Assembly: GCA_022760475.1 (NCBI GenBank)
Contig: JALEFZ010000005.1
Location: forward strand, 62,001-126,000
Length of the DNA stretch: 64,000 nucleotides
Source: Bacteroidia bacterium
Lineage (GTDB): Bacteria; Bacteroidota; Bacteroidia; J057
Direction: 5' to 3'
A program made the translations under genes and the position numbers. Positions 1-9,581 of the stretch are shown here, piece by piece. The stretch's first letter is position 1. Each line of letters starts with the position of its first letter. Under the pieces are notes generated by a model. That model was not told where the DNA came from. It saw only the letters and a list, made by a program, of their open reading frames with translations, and did not search any database.

Positions 1-1
1 A

Positions 2-130
2 GGTGTTTTGTATGTAAAAATGTCTTCTCCTGTCTGGCGCGGCGAACTCCAGATGGCTAGAAATAAAATCAGAGAGGTCGTCAATAAGGAAGCCAAATCC
101 GATATTGTCCAGGAAGTAAGGGTTATTTAA
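2..130 (+). CDS. DUF721 / DciA-like protein, C-terminal fragment
   Basis: An open frame enters from the left edge and ends at TAA 128-130, giving the last 42 residues of a protein. The fragment reads LYVKMSS, then VWRGELQ, then a charged helix, then a final VRVI strand. That is the usual ending of DUF721 proteins, which are short (about 95-100 residues) and related to the DciA helicase-loader family. About half to 60% of the gene lies outside the window, so the start and promoter cannot be seen. It is convergent with the PhoD-type gene. The family match is by eye from the C-terminal pattern only. Confidence 0.75.
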   Translation, partial: GVLYVKMSSPVWRGELQMARNKIREVVNKEAKSDIVQEVRVI

Positions 131-135
131 TGCAA

Positions 136-162
136 AATCCCCGCCCAAAAGGGACAGGGATT
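136..162 (-). terminator. Hairpin between convergent genes
   Basis: The arms AATCCC and GGGATT enclose a second CCC-AAAA-GGG pairing. Read on the minus strand, the stem is followed by a short TTTT. It sits just past the stop codon of the PhoD-type gene and is a plausible but weak terminator. Confidence 0.4.
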
Positions 163-197
163 CACGCTAACTATACTACTACTATGAAAATTCGGGT

Positions 198-2249
198 TTA
201 CTTGATGACTACCCTCTTGGCAATTCTATTATTTCCGTTTCCACCTTCCAGAATATAAATACCGGAAGCCAATTCACTCGTATTTACCAAAAGCTCATAC
301 ACGCCCGGAGCCTGGGTTTCATTCAGCATATTTTTGATCAATCTTCCCTGAAGATCTCTTAGGTTCAATTCCATGTCAGATACTTCTGAAAGGGCATATT
401 GAACTACAAATCTATCTCCTGCAGGGTTTGGATAAATGCCCATTACCGCAAATGTTATTGGCGCTTCAACCTTCACATTGGGTGTCGTGCGAACAGTCGC
501 AGGAGCTACAGTATCCTGCTCAGTCTTTATCGGGCTTTCTCCCATGGCTGGCTGAAGCCTGTTTTCACCTGTTTTGGTGTAGTAGGCTGAACCGAAGTTG
601 TCGCTGGAATCAGGAACATTCAATGCCCCAACATAGTACCAGTTGGCCTGCACACTGTCATCTCTGATGTCAACCAAGGTATATCCATGACGATCGAGAT
701 CGACATTTTTCATATGTGGATTTGGATTGTTTGGAGGCAATGGAGCTGGGAATGGATTGTTGAACTGGAATTCCAGGCCAGCAGAGGTGATGGGGTCAAT
801 GTTTTCATCAAAGTTAGCCGCAGAAATACTTGGTGTAGTAAACTTAACAGCTACAGATCCTTCGCCAGTAGAATCTACATAGTTAGGGACAGGAGCATAA
901 AAGGCAGCATCATTTGTTACCGTATCAGCAATATCAAAAGCGAAAGTAGAGTGGAAGTCACCAGTAACGAATACCACATTATCAATGCTATCGGTTTCGA
1001 TATGATTGATGATCTTTAATCGCTCAGCAGGGTATCCGTCCCAGATATCAAGGAAAATATTTTCTACATCCGTGGCTGTTTGTGGAGGAACGGCTGCCCA
1101 ACCTACGTTTAGCTGAGAGAAAATCACCTGATTTCCAATCAGCTTCCACTTGGCAGTAGAGTTGCTGAGCTTGTCAAGCAACCACTGGCGCTGGCTATCT
1201 CCCAGTAGGGTACGGCTCGGATCGTAAAGTGCAGGATTCAATACATCATTGATTTGAGAATCACGGCCTATGATACGGGTATCAACCATGAAGATGTCCA
1301 AAAGGTCTCCATACGGAAGTTCCCTGTAAATGATATTCGAGTCCACAGCATTCTCACGGATTGGAATCCACTCATAATAAGCCTGTCTTGCTTCGATGAT
1401 TCTCTGGTTCCAATCTCCTTCAGTTGAGTCCGTATGGTTTTCTGCGCCACCTTTCCAGGCGTCATTGGCCGTCTCGTGATCGTCCCATACATTGATGAAG
1501 GGATGCTGCTGGTGAACAGCTCTCAAATCAGGGTCAAGCCTATAAAGAGAATATCGCGAGCGATACTGCCCCAGATCTACGGTTTCGAGGGTGTCGTGGC
1601 GACGGTCAAGCAAAGAGGTGTCTCCATATACATTTGCAGGATATTCATAAATGTAGTCCCCAAGGTGAATCACACCTGCAAGGTCATTTCTCCTTGAAAT
1701 GTTTCCATAGGCGTTGAAGTAACCCGCTTCATAATTGGAACAGGATACGACAGCAAATCTCAGGTGGTTCTCCTCATTTGTATTTGGTGCAGTCTTGGTT
1801 CTTCCTCTCAGGGAACGCTTGTTCAGGGCTTCAAATTCGTAGTAATAAGTGGTGTTTGAAGCAAGTCCATCAGCATCAATTTTCACTGTATAATCCCTTT
1901 CAAAGCTGGTGGTGAAAGTTCCTTGAGCAACGACATTGGTCATTGCGGTGTCTGTCGCCATTCTCCAAATAACTTCGAAGCTGGTATCATTGCTGGTTTC
2001 AGGAGTTACCCGGGTCCAAATGATGACTTTGTTCGACATGGGATCACCCGAGGCGACACCATGATAAAATGGAGCAAGAGCAGGGTCGAAATTATTGGCA
2101 GCACTCGCTGATGCTGCAGTTCTTCCCATCTTGAAGACCTTGGCATTCAGCCTGGAAGTACCTGATGTAGGACTTTGGATAGTAGCTTGCCCGAATGAGA
2201 AAGAAATTCCCAAGAGGGCGATCAAAACAAAAAGTAAGCTTTGTCTCAT
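198..2249 (-). CDS. phoD: Secreted PhoD-type alkaline phosphatase / phosphodiesterase with T9SS sorting domain
   Basis: 683 residues. A signal peptide (about 1-20, ending SFGQA) is followed by the PhoD N-terminal Fn3-like domain, which has the hallmark HGVASGDP at 63-70. The metallophosphatase domain (about 160-560) contains SCSNYEAGYF near 170, HLGDY with metal-ligand Asp198, WDDHE at 255-259 and VTGDFH near the end of the core. The last 80 residues (IYPNPAGDRF onward) are a T9SS type A sorting domain. The protein should therefore be exported through the outer membrane to the cell surface or medium, where PhoD enzymes hydrolyse phosphomono- or diesters using Ca2+/Fe3+. It stands alone, convergent with the DUF721 gene. 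No Pho-type operator was recognised upstream. The family is confident; the substrate is inferred. Confidence 0.93.
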   Translation of the reverse strand: MRQSLLFVLIALLGISFSFGQATIQSPTSGTSRLNAKVFKMGRTAASASAANNFDPALAPFYHGVASGDPMSNKVIIWTRVTPETSNDTSFEVIWRMATDTAMTNVVAQGTFTTSFERDYTVKIDADGLASNTTYYYEFEALNKRSLRGRTKTAPNTNEENHLRFAVVSCSNYEAGYFNAYGNISRRNDLAGVIHLGDYIYEYPANVYGDTSLLDRRHDTLETVDLGQYRSRYSLYRLDPDLRAVHQQHPFINVWDDHETANDAWKGGAENHTDSTEGDWNQRIIEARQAYYEWIPIRENAVDSNIIYRELPYGDLLDIFMVDTRIIGRDSQINDVLNPALYDPSRTLLGDSQRQWLLDKLSNSTAKWKLIGNQVIFSQLNVGWAAVPPQTATDVENIFLDIWDGYPAERLKIINHIETDSIDNVVFVTGDFHSTFAFDIADTVTNDAAFYAPVPNYVDSTGEGSVAVKFTTPSISAANFDENIDPITSAGLEFQFNNPFPAPLPPNNPNPHMKNVDLDRHGYTLVDIRDDSVQANWYYVGALNVPDSSDNFGSAYYTKTGENRLQPAMGESPIKTEQDTVAPATVRTTPNVKVEAPITFAVMGIYPNPAGDRFVVQYALSEVSDMELNLRDLQGRLIKNMLNETQAPGVYELLVNTSELASGIYILEGGNGNNRIAKRVVIK

Positions 2250-2476
2250 CTAATGAGGTTTAAAGGTTTGGAAAGTTTTTGAGTAAATACTCCCGAAAAC
2301 AACTATTCAAATTGCTTCTGGTTGTTAAGCCTTCTTTAATTATTTGAAAACTTAAATAATCTGAAAATTCGGTAATAAATGGGGCGAGGATTTATTAGGA
2401 CAAGTTTTTTATTCTGTTGAATATTTGTCCATCTTTAGATCATTATTAACATAGTTTACCAACTAGGATAACATAT

Positions 2477-3460
2477 ATGAATTACCGCGTTTTAGGTAAG
2501 ACCAATTGGGAAATCTCTGAAATATCACTAGGCACATGGCAAGTTGGAGGAAAATGGGGCAGCGATTTTGACCACTCCGGTGCAGAAAAAATCCTTCATT
2601 CAGCTATCGATCAAGGGGTGAATTTCATCGATACGGCTGATGTATATAGTGCAGGTTTGAGTGAGGCCACCGTAGCCAAGGTAATCAGAGAAAGGTCAGA
2701 AGAAGTTTACCTGGCCACCAAGGCCGGAAGGAGGTTAAATCCCCACAATGCCGAAGGCTATAATAAGGAGAATCTTACCTCTTTTGTGGAAGACAGCCTG
2801 AAAAATACAGGAATGGAAGCACTCGATCTTCTACAACTTCACTGTCCTCCTTCTACAGTTTACCGAAAAGTAGAGATGTATGAGATCCTGGATGACCTAA
2901 AAAAAGAGGGAAAAATCCGTGAGTATGGAGTAAGCGTGGAAAAGGTTTCTGAAGCCATGGAAGCTATTCAGCACCCAGGAGTAGCTTCAGTTCAGATCAT
3001 CTTTAACCTGTTCAGACTTAAACCTGCTGAACAATTTTTCCAAGAGGCAAAGAAAAACAATGTAGGCATAATTGCGCGTGTTCCTCTTGCAAGTGGCCTT
3101 TTGACAGGGAAATTCGATGAGAATACCACCTTCGAAAAAGGAGACCACAGGAACTTCAACCGCAACGGAGAGGCCTTTGACAAGGGAGAAACCTTTTCCG
3201 GTTTAGGCTTCGAAAAAGGGCTTGCTGCTGTCAAAGAATATAAAAGATTATTCGGTGAAAAATTTCTAACCAAGTATGCCCTAAGGTGGATTTTGATGCA
3301 TCCTGAAGTTTCTACCATAATCCCTGGAGCAAGTAAGGAAGAACATGTAATCAGTAACATTGAAGCAGGAGAAATACCACCCTTGCCTGAGATGGCCATG
3401 CAAGATGTCCTAGAGGTTTACAATGCCAACATCAAACCTCATGTACATCATCTTTGGTAA
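2477..3460 (+). CDS. Aldo/keto reductase
   Basis: 327 residues, the standard length for an NADPH-dependent aldo/keto reductase TIM barrel. The catalytic tetrad is visible: Asp52 and Tyr57 (IDTADVY), Lys82 (LATKAG) and His122 (LQLHCPP). The C-terminal cofactor-binding stretch TIIPGASKEEHV is also typical. Cytoplasmic; no signal peptide. It lies 44 bp upstream of a Gfo/Idh/MocA oxidoreductase on the same strand, a pairing common for sugar or inositol-type dehydrogenases, so the two probably act on related carbohydrate substrates. The substrate cannot be read from the sequence. Confidence 0.93.
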   Translation: MNYRVLGKTNWEISEISLGTWQVGGKWGSDFDHSGAEKILHSAIDQGVNFIDTADVYSAGLSEATVAKVIRERSEEVYLATKAGRRLNPHNAEGYNKENLTSFVEDSLKNTGMEALDLLQLHCPPSTVYRKVEMYEILDDLKKEGKIREYGVSVEKVSEAMEAIQHPGVASVQIIFNLFRLKPAEQFFQEAKKNNVGIIARVPLASGLLTGKFDENTTFEKGDHRNFNRNGEAFDKGETFSGLGFEKGLAAVKEYKRLFGEKFLTKYALRWILMHPEVSTIIPGASKEEHVISNIEAGEIPPLPEMAMQDVLEVYNANIKPHVHHLW

Positions 3461-3504
3461 AAAAATAGATTTACATTCAACTTCTTCAATACACAATCAA
3501 GCAA

Positions 3505-4668
3505 ATGAGCAACTACAATAGAAAGATGCGAATGGGGATGGTAGGAGGCGGAAGAGGTGCATTCATTGGTGCGGTACACCGGATTGCATCACGAATCGAT
3601 GGAGAAATCGAACTGGTCTGTGGAGCCTTCTCTTCCAATCCCGAAAAATCAAAACTGTCCGGCCAAGATCTTTACCTACCAGAAAACCGTGTTTATGGCT
3701 CATTCGAGGAGATGATCCTCAAAGAAAAGGAATTACCTGATGGGGAAAGGATGGATTTTGTTGCCATCGTAACTCCTAATCATGTCCACTTTCCTCCTGC
3801 AAAGATGGCGCTTGAAAATGGCTTCCCCGTAGTTTGTGATAAGCCCCTTTGCTTCAGCATGGAAGAAGCCCATGAACTGGTCCGTTTGGTTGAGGAAACA
3901 GGCCTTTTATTTGCACTTACCCACAACTATACCGGATATCCGATGGTCAAGGAAGCGCGCTCAAGGATAAAGAGGGGGGATCTGGGTAAAATTAGGAAGG
4001 TTGTGGTTGAATATCCCCAAGGCTGGTTATCTGATTTTCTGGAAGCCTCCGGTCAAAAACAAGCCAGTTGGAGGACAGATCCAAGCAAATCAGGGAAGGC
4101 TGGTGCCATGGGCGACATTGGTACCCATGCTGAAAACCTTGCTGAATATATCACAGGTCTGAAAATAACCGAGATCTGTGCTGACCTAAGCACCTTTGTA
4201 GAAGGTCGTCAACTCGACGATGATGGAAATGTGCTTTTGCACTTTGACAATGGTGCCAAGGGCATTCTCCAAGCCTCCCAAATTGCCAATGGGGAAGAAA
4301 ATGACCTGAATATCAGGGTCTATGGTGAGAAGGGTAGTTTTGCATGGAGGCAAATGGAACCCAATACCCTTACTTACAGGGTTCAAGATGAGGGAACCAG
4401 GCTCATTCGTACAGGCGTTGGCGAACTTTCAGCAGAAGCCCAGCATGCGACCAGGATTCCCGCTGGCCACCCTGAGGGCTACCTTGAGGCCTTTGCCAAC
4501 ATCTACACCAATTTTGCCAGGGCACTTAGAAGCAGCCTGAAAGGTGAAACACCTTCTGAACTGGATCTTGATTTTCCGGATGTACATGATGGCTTAAGGG
4601 GAATGGCTTTCGTAGAGGCAGTGGTTGCAGCATCCCAGGAACCCGCAAAATGGTATAGCATCAGCTAA
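3505..4668 (+). CDS. Gfo/Idh/MocA-family oxidoreductase
   Basis: 387 residues. An N-terminal Rossmann domain has the glycine-rich [10 protein letters not shown] at 11-20 for NAD(P) binding. The family's EKP-like motif appears as CDKP with Lys113. The C-terminal substrate domain carries [10 protein letters not shown], with Asp204 and His208 as the likely catalytic pair. Members oxidise or reduce hydroxyl groups of sugars and cyclitols. There is no Tat or Sec signal, so it is cytoplasmic. It follows the aldo/keto reductase by 44 bp and is probably co-transcribed. The long version of the domain (387 residues) fits the myo-inositol 2-dehydrogenase-like branch, but the true substrate is unknown. 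Confidence 0.92.
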   Translation: MSNYNRKMRMGMVGGGRGAFIGAVHRIASRIDGEIELVCGAFSSNPEKSKLSGQDLYLPENRVYGSFEEMILKEKELPDGERMDFVAIVTPNHVHFPPAKMALENGFPVVCDKPLCFSMEEAHELVRLVEETGLLFALTHNYTGYPMVKEARSRIKRGDLGKIRKVVVEYPQGWLSDFLEASGQKQASWRTDPSKSGKAGAMGDIGTHAENLAEYITGLKITEICADLSTFVEGRQLDDDGNVLLHFDNGAKGILQASQIANGEENDLNIRVYGEKGSFAWRQMEPNTLTYRVQDEGTRLIRTGVGELSAEAQHATRIPAGHPEGYLEAFANIYTNFARALRSSLKGETPSELDLDFPDVHDGLRGMAFVEAVVAASQEPAKWYSIS

Positions 4669-4763
4669 AAACTTATATTTAGCTTTTAAGGACGAAAAAT
4701 TTCCCAAATCAGGCAGATACAAATCATGCCTGATCTCTGGTGTATTAGCTTGTATCTTTTGGC

Positions 4764-6152
4764 ATGAAGCAGATTTTCTCTTTTGTAAATATAGTTTTAG
4801 TGTTGGGCTTTTTTGGCTGTCAGACTGCTCCTGAAAAGACCCATACCAATCCCAAAGTGATTACCACCCAAGACGTCAAAGCTCGCCTGAATTGGTTGAT
4901 TAAGTCGGAAGAATTGATGGGGCAACTTGAGATCAATGAAGCTGGGATTGCCCTTTACCGAAGTCCGGGAGCCAAGGATTCAGGAGAGGTAGAATGTCGA
5001 ATATACCCTGATGAATATGTCCTTACGCTTTCTTTGATGAATACATTAGGGATAGATTCAATGATGAGTCTTTACCAGAAAAAGGGTTCTGGAAGATGGG
5101 AACAATTGATAAGCCTTATAGCGCCACCTACAGAAGAAATTTCTACAGGAGATAGAACTGGAATGCTCAGTGGTTGGAAAATTGCCGTTGATCCAGGACA
5201 TATTTCAAATGATATCATAACTGCCGAGATAGAAGGGAAGTATGTAAAAATGAAGCCCAGCTCTAAGACAGGGGGTAAAATGGTCGAGTTTTTTGAACCT
5301 CATTTGACGCTGGCTACTGCTTACCTTATTAAAGATAGCCTTGAAAAACTTGGCGCGGATGTAATGATTTCAAGGCCATATCCAGGTAAGAGTGTTAATG
5401 GAAAGTCTTTTGATGAGTGGCAAAAAGAGGATTGGCCAGGCCTCCAAAAGCAGTATGCCAAAGAGCATAATTGGGATCGTGAAGCCATTAGGTACTGGAA
5501 AAAAGAAGCTCCCCTGAAGGATATTTTCAAAAAGATGTTCAATGATGAAGACCTTAAAGCGAGGGCCGATAAAATAAACGACTTTAAGCCTGACTTGACC
5601 CTGGTTATCCATTACAACATACATTCCCCCAATTGGGACAAGAGAGATAAGGATGGCTTCTTTAAGACCACCGAAGCCAACTACTGTATGGCATTTATTC
5701 CCGGTAGCTTTGCAAAAGGAGAACTGGCTAAAGTCGAAGACAGGCTCCATTTTCTCCGACTGCTCCTAAGTGATGACCTTGAAAAATCACAGGTCTTGGG
5801 TTCTGCATTCATGGAAAAATCATTGGAGTATACACAGGTTCCTGCGGTCCCAAGGGATTTTCCTTTGCCATACCTTGAGCATTACAGCATTCTGGTTGAG
5901 CCTGCAGGATTATACGCCCGTAACCTGTCTTTGACTCGGAAGATTTGGGGACCCATGGTCTACGGCGAGAGCCTGTGCCAGGACAATATCAGAGAAGCAA
6001 ATATGCTGAATGAAAATGATAAGGTCATTGGAGAGCTAGCTTATCCATCCAGGTTGGATGCGGTCGCCAGGGCTTACATAGGGTCAGTCCTGGAGTTTGT
6101 AAAGACTTATCCAAAAAATAAGGGCGAAGCCGAGCTTGCCCTTATCAAATAA
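4764..6152 (+). CDS. N-acetylmuramoyl-L-alanine amidase-like lipoprotein
   Basis: 462 residues with a lipoprotein signal ending LGFFGC (lipidated Cys19). The catalytic part resembles zinc amidases of the Amidase_3 family: VDPGH with His146, a Glu in FFEPHLT (178), His283 in VIHYNIH and a late Glu379 in ILVEP. These would hydrolyse the amide bond between MurNAc and the stem peptide. It is longer than minimal amidases. Residues 150-280 hold a large insertion and 20-130 an unassigned N-terminal region, so this may be a divergent subfamily. A TATCTTTTG sequence sits directly before the start codon. It is convergent with the SH3 protein gene. Confidence 0.78.
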   Translation: MKQIFSFVNIVLVLGFFGCQTAPEKTHTNPKVITTQDVKARLNWLIKSEELMGQLEINEAGIALYRSPGAKDSGEVECRIYPDEYVLTLSLMNTLGIDSMMSLYQKKGSGRWEQLISLIAPPTEEISTGDRTGMLSGWKIAVDPGHISNDIITAEIEGKYVKMKPSSKTGGKMVEFFEPHLTLATAYLIKDSLEKLGADVMISRPYPGKSVNGKSFDEWQKEDWPGLQKQYAKEHNWDREAIRYWKKEAPLKDIFKKMFNDEDLKARADKINDFKPDLTLVIHYNIHSPNWDKRDKDGFFKTTEANYCMAFIPGSFAKGELAKVEDRLHFLRLLLSDDLEKSQVLGSAFMEKSLEYTQVPAVPRDFPLPYLEHYSILVEPAGLYARNLSLTRKIWGPMVYGESLCQDNIREANMLNENDKVIGELAYPSRLDAVARAYIGSVLEFVKTYPKNKGEAELALIK

Positions 6153-6189
6153 ATCTTCAATTGGTTTTTTGCTATGATTGATCCTCAAG

Positions 6190-6212
6190 CTATTCTTTGT
6201 AGTAAAGAATAG
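6190..6212. repeat. Perfect inverted repeat over the stop codon of the SH3/DPBB gene
   Basis: The 9-bp arms CTATTCTTT and AAAGAATAG flank the loop GTAGT. The left arm contains the TAG stop codon of the minus-strand gene, and the stem encodes its last residues. It may act as a transcription end or mRNA 3' stabiliser between two convergent genes. Confidence 0.55.
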
Positions 6213-7371
6213 TCGCTGAAGGAACATTTTTAGCCTGGGACTCACCATATACAGCCTTTAACAAACCACTACCCATTCCGATCATGTTTGGGTTGGTCTT
6301 TTTCAGTGGGGCGATAATGGTTAGCTCTACATACTTATCAGTACCGGGAACTTCCAATAGTACTTTCGATCCTTTGGGCAATTCCTTGTGGTAGGCATAG
6401 TAAATAGAAGGAGGATTCTTAGCCCTTACAGGAGCAATTGTCCCTGTTTCGCGATACCTGATAAGTGTCCTATTGGTATTGAAATCTACCACTTCCTGGC
6501 GTTCCAGTTTATAGTTCTGAGATTCCTTGACAATATTGTTGGGATCAGATAGTCGGTCAAGTCTATTGAGTTCGTTTCTGTTACGGCCACGGCTGTCGCC
6601 TGAATTCCAGATATCCACAGCAAGATCGTCTTCTCCATTCTCTCTGAATTCGTCCTCTTCTCTAAAGAAGTTTTCTCTTTCCTTTTCTCCGAGCTGGATT
6701 CTTCTGATCTCTTCGCGCACGATGGGTGCGAGCCTGGATTCTCCAAAGCCGCGGGTCTGACCTATTCTGCTTAACGCAGCCAATTGATCATCAGAATTCT
6801 TACGTGAGCGAGCTTTATCCAGCATGGATGCAACTGAGATATCTTCAGAGTCGACACTCAGGATATTTTTTCCTTTGATCCAACCTGACTTTTGCTTTTC
6901 CTTTCCAATTAGGAATACCCAGTCGTCCTGATAGTTATTGAGGATGGCCAGTTCTCCTGCGAGGATGAAGTCATCTTTTGCGGAAGAAAAGGAAGCTTGG
7001 TTTTCGTATAGCCTTGATTTTTCAAGGACTACTACCAATCCGGCATCTTTCACCAGAAATACTTCATTAACCCATCCAATTTTCCCCTCTTTGGTTTTAA
7101 CGAGGAGGTAGTTTCTTTTTTCTTCTTTTACAAGGGCTTCTTGACCAAGGTGGGTAACTTCTTCGCCGAATAAAACTGTTCCTACCAGGTCAGGATCTCC
7201 AGGCTGCTTAAACATCCGTGCTGACTCCCAGGCACAAACGGCGGTCAAACCTTCGTCATCTGTGTAATCAATATAAACCGTCTGTGCATTCAAATTGAGT
7301 GTCAGACTGCTAAGTAGAATGAATGAGGCAAGAAAATTCCAAAAATATTTCATTTCCAATCGTTGATTCAT
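6190..7371 (-). CDS. Secreted tandem-SH3 protein with DPBB-like C-terminus (paralogue A)
   Basis: 393 residues. A signal peptide ends near residue 30 (LNLNAQ). Two bacterial SH3-like repeats follow: the first about 40-105 (ending IGWVNEVF), the second about 110-165 (ending SGWIKG). A low-complexity charged middle contains SRGRNRNELNRLDRL. The C-terminal 90 residues begin YYAYHKELPKGSKV, like the start of RlpA-type double-psi beta-barrel domains (AYHKTLPLGT), but without the usual RVNDRGP segment. It is probably periplasmic or surface-exposed and may bind the cell wall. Function is unknown. It is paralogous to the next gene upstream. An internal start at 7353 would also give a good signal peptide; the longer form is kept because a TATATTCG box lies 12 bp before it. 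Confidence 0.75.
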   Translation of the reverse strand: MNQRLEMKYFWNFLASFILLSSLTLNLNAQTVYIDYTDDEGLTAVCAWESARMFKQPGDPDLVGTVLFGEEVTHLGQEALVKEEKRNYLLVKTKEGKIGWVNEVFLVKDAGLVVVLEKSRLYENQASFSSAKDDFILAGELAILNNYQDDWVFLIGKEKQKSGWIKGKNILSVDSEDISVASMLDKARSRKNSDDQLAALSRIGQTRGFGESRLAPIVREEIRRIQLGEKERENFFREEDEFRENGEDDLAVDIWNSGDSRGRNRNELNRLDRLSDPNNIVKESQNYKLERQEVVDFNTNRTLIRYRETGTIAPVRAKNPPSIYYAYHKELPKGSKVLLEVPGTDKYVELTIIAPLKKTNPNMIGMGSGLLKAVYGESQAKNVPSATILYYKE

Positions 7372-7526
7372 TTCCAGTTATACGAATATAAGAAATTTTG
7401 TTAAGGCCTGATAATGATTTTGTTACGGGCCTTAAGCTCAGGTAATACTTTCGGAGAATTATATTTCGGAGGAATTCAGAACAAAATTATGAAAATTATT
7501 CCAGAATATGTAATGTCGGAATGCCA

Positions 7527-8585
7527 TCACTTCCTGTAAGATATAACGATATCACCAGGCTGTGTAGTACCAAAGACACTAGAAAGACACAAGGGTGGTA
7601 AGGCAAGAATAGCGGGAGAATCCTCTGGAAGCCTACCCATGATGACCAATTGAACGAAACCACTGTTGTCAGGCAGGTCGAGTTTTATTTCTGTGCCCAC
7701 CTCCAAGGTCTTGTGATAGGCGTAGAAGGGTGTATTGTATTCGATGGTTTTCACTACGGGTATGGCAGGACCTGTTTCAACGACCTCCGTGAAATATTCA
7801 TTTTCCACAGCATCCCAAACCAATCTTTGCTTGAATTGTCCTGTCTTTGCCTGTGGCTTTTCGGGTTGAGATCTTTTATTGATGCTGCGAGAGGTATTCC
7901 TGGCATTGATTTTTCTTTCTATCTCAACCATTTCAAATGCAACATCCTCATCAGACTCCAGGATGATTTGAGCCAAGGGAGAAGATTTACTATCGGCCTC
8001 CTTGACGAGAGCTATGACATCTTTTTTCCTTTTTTCCAAAGGGAGGTCTTTTAGCTTTGACCATTTTTGGGCTAGGTCGAGGTCTTTTTTTGCCTGTGAA
8101 TACCTGATATCGCTTTTTATCCAGCCCAGGTTCTTTTTGTTTTTGGAGGATACGAATACCCAGCCATTGCTATATTTTCCCCTTAATATCTCCTGCCCAG
8201 GTGTAAATGTACTCATCGTAATGGTAGAGGGGGTATTCGGTCGCTCAAAAATGGTAGCTTCCTCCAGAATTACAGTTCTGGTAGCATTTTCCATGAATAA
8301 AAATTGATCTACCCAGCCAACCTTTTCCTGGATACTTTCTACTTTGATATAGGTGATGTTTTCATCAGCGACATATAATAGACCTCCCATGACGCTTACT
8401 TGATCGCCATAAGAGAGGGTTTGTAGGGTATTGGAAGAAGAATTTGCCTCCTTTTTTAAGGCTACTTTTTCCCATGCACAAGTGAGGAATGAGGATTGGG
8501 CATACGTAAGATTTAAGCCTCCTATGATGGCGAAAATCAAAATGATGAAGGAAGTGAATTCTTTTTTTACCACAGCAAAAACCAT
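7527..8585 (-). CDS. Secreted tandem-SH3 protein with DPBB-like C-terminus (paralogue B)
   Basis: 352 residues with the same architecture as the downstream neighbour: an N-terminal signal segment ending LTYAQ, a Cys-Ala-Trp-Glu start of SH3 repeat 1 (VGWVDQF end), SH3 repeat 2 (LGWIKSD end), a charged linker and a C-terminal FYAYHKTLEVGTEI segment resembling an RlpA-like DPBB opening. The two genes are tandem on the minus strand, 155 bp apart, and look like an old duplication since only scattered motifs are shared. Both keep the TCAWE/VCAWE start and the GW endings of the SH3 repeats. No enzymatic residues were recognised. Role inferred as envelope or cell-wall binding. Confidence 0.75.
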   Translation of the reverse strand: MVFAVVKKEFTSFIILIFAIIGGLNLTYAQSSFLTCAWEKVALKKEANSSSNTLQTLSYGDQVSVMGGLLYVADENITYIKVESIQEKVGWVDQFLFMENATRTVILEEATIFERPNTPSTITMSTFTPGQEILRGKYSNGWVFVSSKNKKNLGWIKSDIRYSQAKKDLDLAQKWSKLKDLPLEKRKKDVIALVKEADSKSSPLAQIILESDEDVAFEMVEIERKINARNTSRSINKRSQPEKPQAKTGQFKQRLVWDAVENEYFTEVVETGPAIPVVKTIEYNTPFYAYHKTLEVGTEIKLDLPDNSGFVQLVIMGRLPEDSPAILALPPLCLSSVFGTTQPGDIVISYRK

Positions 8586-8889
8586 TTAGTCTACGAAAAT
8601 ATACGAGCTAGAACTCGGAAAGGAAAAAAAAGCCTAAAATTGAGCCTGAAGATTAGCAAAACTAATGGTTGAGCTAAACGAATTTAATGACGAAATATTT
8701 TGAGTTTAATCTGTGTTTTTATTAAATTAACAAAACTAAAATCGAAATTTCTCTACTATTAAAGTCTCCAAACTCAACAGTATCCAATTACTATTGAGAA
8801 CGGAATACTACGTTCTTTGAACAAGGCTTGGCTAGTGATTAGCCCATCGCCTTTAATTTTCCTTGTTTTGTTCATTTAATGTAAGACGT
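8586..8889. other. 304-bp divergent intergenic region with small hairpins
   Basis: AT-rich. It contains two short inverted repeats: GAACG-N8-CGTTC near 8800 and GGCTA-N5-TAGCC near 8830. These lie in the likely 5' region of the following small gene. No convincing promoter for the plus strand and no coding frame were found. Confidence 0.4.
8594..8601 (-). promoter_or_regulatory. Putative -10 box of paralogue B
   Basis: On the minus strand this reads TATTTTCG, a TAnnTTTG-like Bacteroidota -10 element with one mismatch. The start codon lies 8 bp downstream, so the mRNA would have almost no leader. No TTTG -33 element was seen at the right distance. Confidence 0.35.
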
Positions 8890-9216
8890 ATGAATTTACA
8901 TGCAAAGTCTCCAAGCGTTGGATCGAATCGTCATGATTTGGTAAACTTCTGCAAGAACACTTTGGTGTGTGCTGCGCGTGATTTGGCCGAATTTACTAGA
9001 AATGGTATAAATGCTGGCTTTATTGTAGCATTGGCCTATAAATGTGATAGTCTTGAAGCCACCTTAGACCAAACTGCTTTGTCCAATTCAGGTAATGGCA
9101 CTGAAACCGTAGAGAATGAAGTCCGTGAGGCCGTGAATCAAATTTGTGAGACTGGAAGGAAAATTTTTAATCAGGAGCCTACTAAATATCGAGATTATGT
9201 TATCTCTGGTCTTTAG
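8890..9216 (+). CDS. Small conserved-looking protein of unknown function
   Basis: 108 residues from the ATG at 8890; an upstream in-frame ATG at 8863 would add nine residues. No signal peptide or membrane segment. The C-terminal part, INQICETGRKIF followed by KYRDYVI, resembles the ending (ETGK-x(3)-W and DYVI) that I associate with a family of short Bacteroidota proteins, though with Phe in place of Trp. A strong terminator follows 45 bp after the stop, which supports a monocistronic gene. Function is unknown; I cannot name a family with certainty. Confidence 0.65.
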   Translation: MNLHAKSPSVGSNRHDLVNFCKNTLVCAARDLAEFTRNGINAGFIVALAYKCDSLEATLDQTALSNSGNGTETVENEVREAVNQICETGRKIFNQEPTKYRDYVISGL

Positions 9217-9261
9217 TGAGGAAAATTCCGAAACTTAATCAAAACAGATAAAAAACTTACA

Positions 9262-9287
9262 GGTGGACATTTCGTCCGCCTTTTTTT
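9262..9287 (+). terminator. Intrinsic terminator
   Basis: GGTGGAC pairs with GTCCGCC (one G-T wobble) around the loop ATTTC and is followed by seven T. It ends the small gene at 8890-9216. Confidence 0.85.
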
Positions 9288-9581
9288 GTAAATAGCCTTC
9301 AGGGCTATTTCAAGGGGTATATTTCTCTAATTCTGTAAAATCTATTGATACTTTTCATGGTATTGTCCAATTATTCATACAATATTGGTTCAATTGCTAC
9401 TCAAAATACTCCCTCCTTGTATCTCCCTAACTTAATTTGATTGGAAATCATCAGAAAAAAAGTCGAATTTGACCATATAAGTCATCAAGGCATAAGGATT
9501 GCACTTTGCATTTTAAATTTGCTTGCAATAGGTCCGACACCTCACAATTTGCCTAGCAAGTCATCTTGACACCGGCTTTTT
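9288..9581. other. Intergenic region, about 290 bp
   Basis: It begins with a 7-bp hairpin (AATAGCC / GGCTATT, 9291-9309) directly after the terminator. The rest is AT-rich with no coding frame. No clear -10 box for the EF-hand gene was found. Confidence 0.4.
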
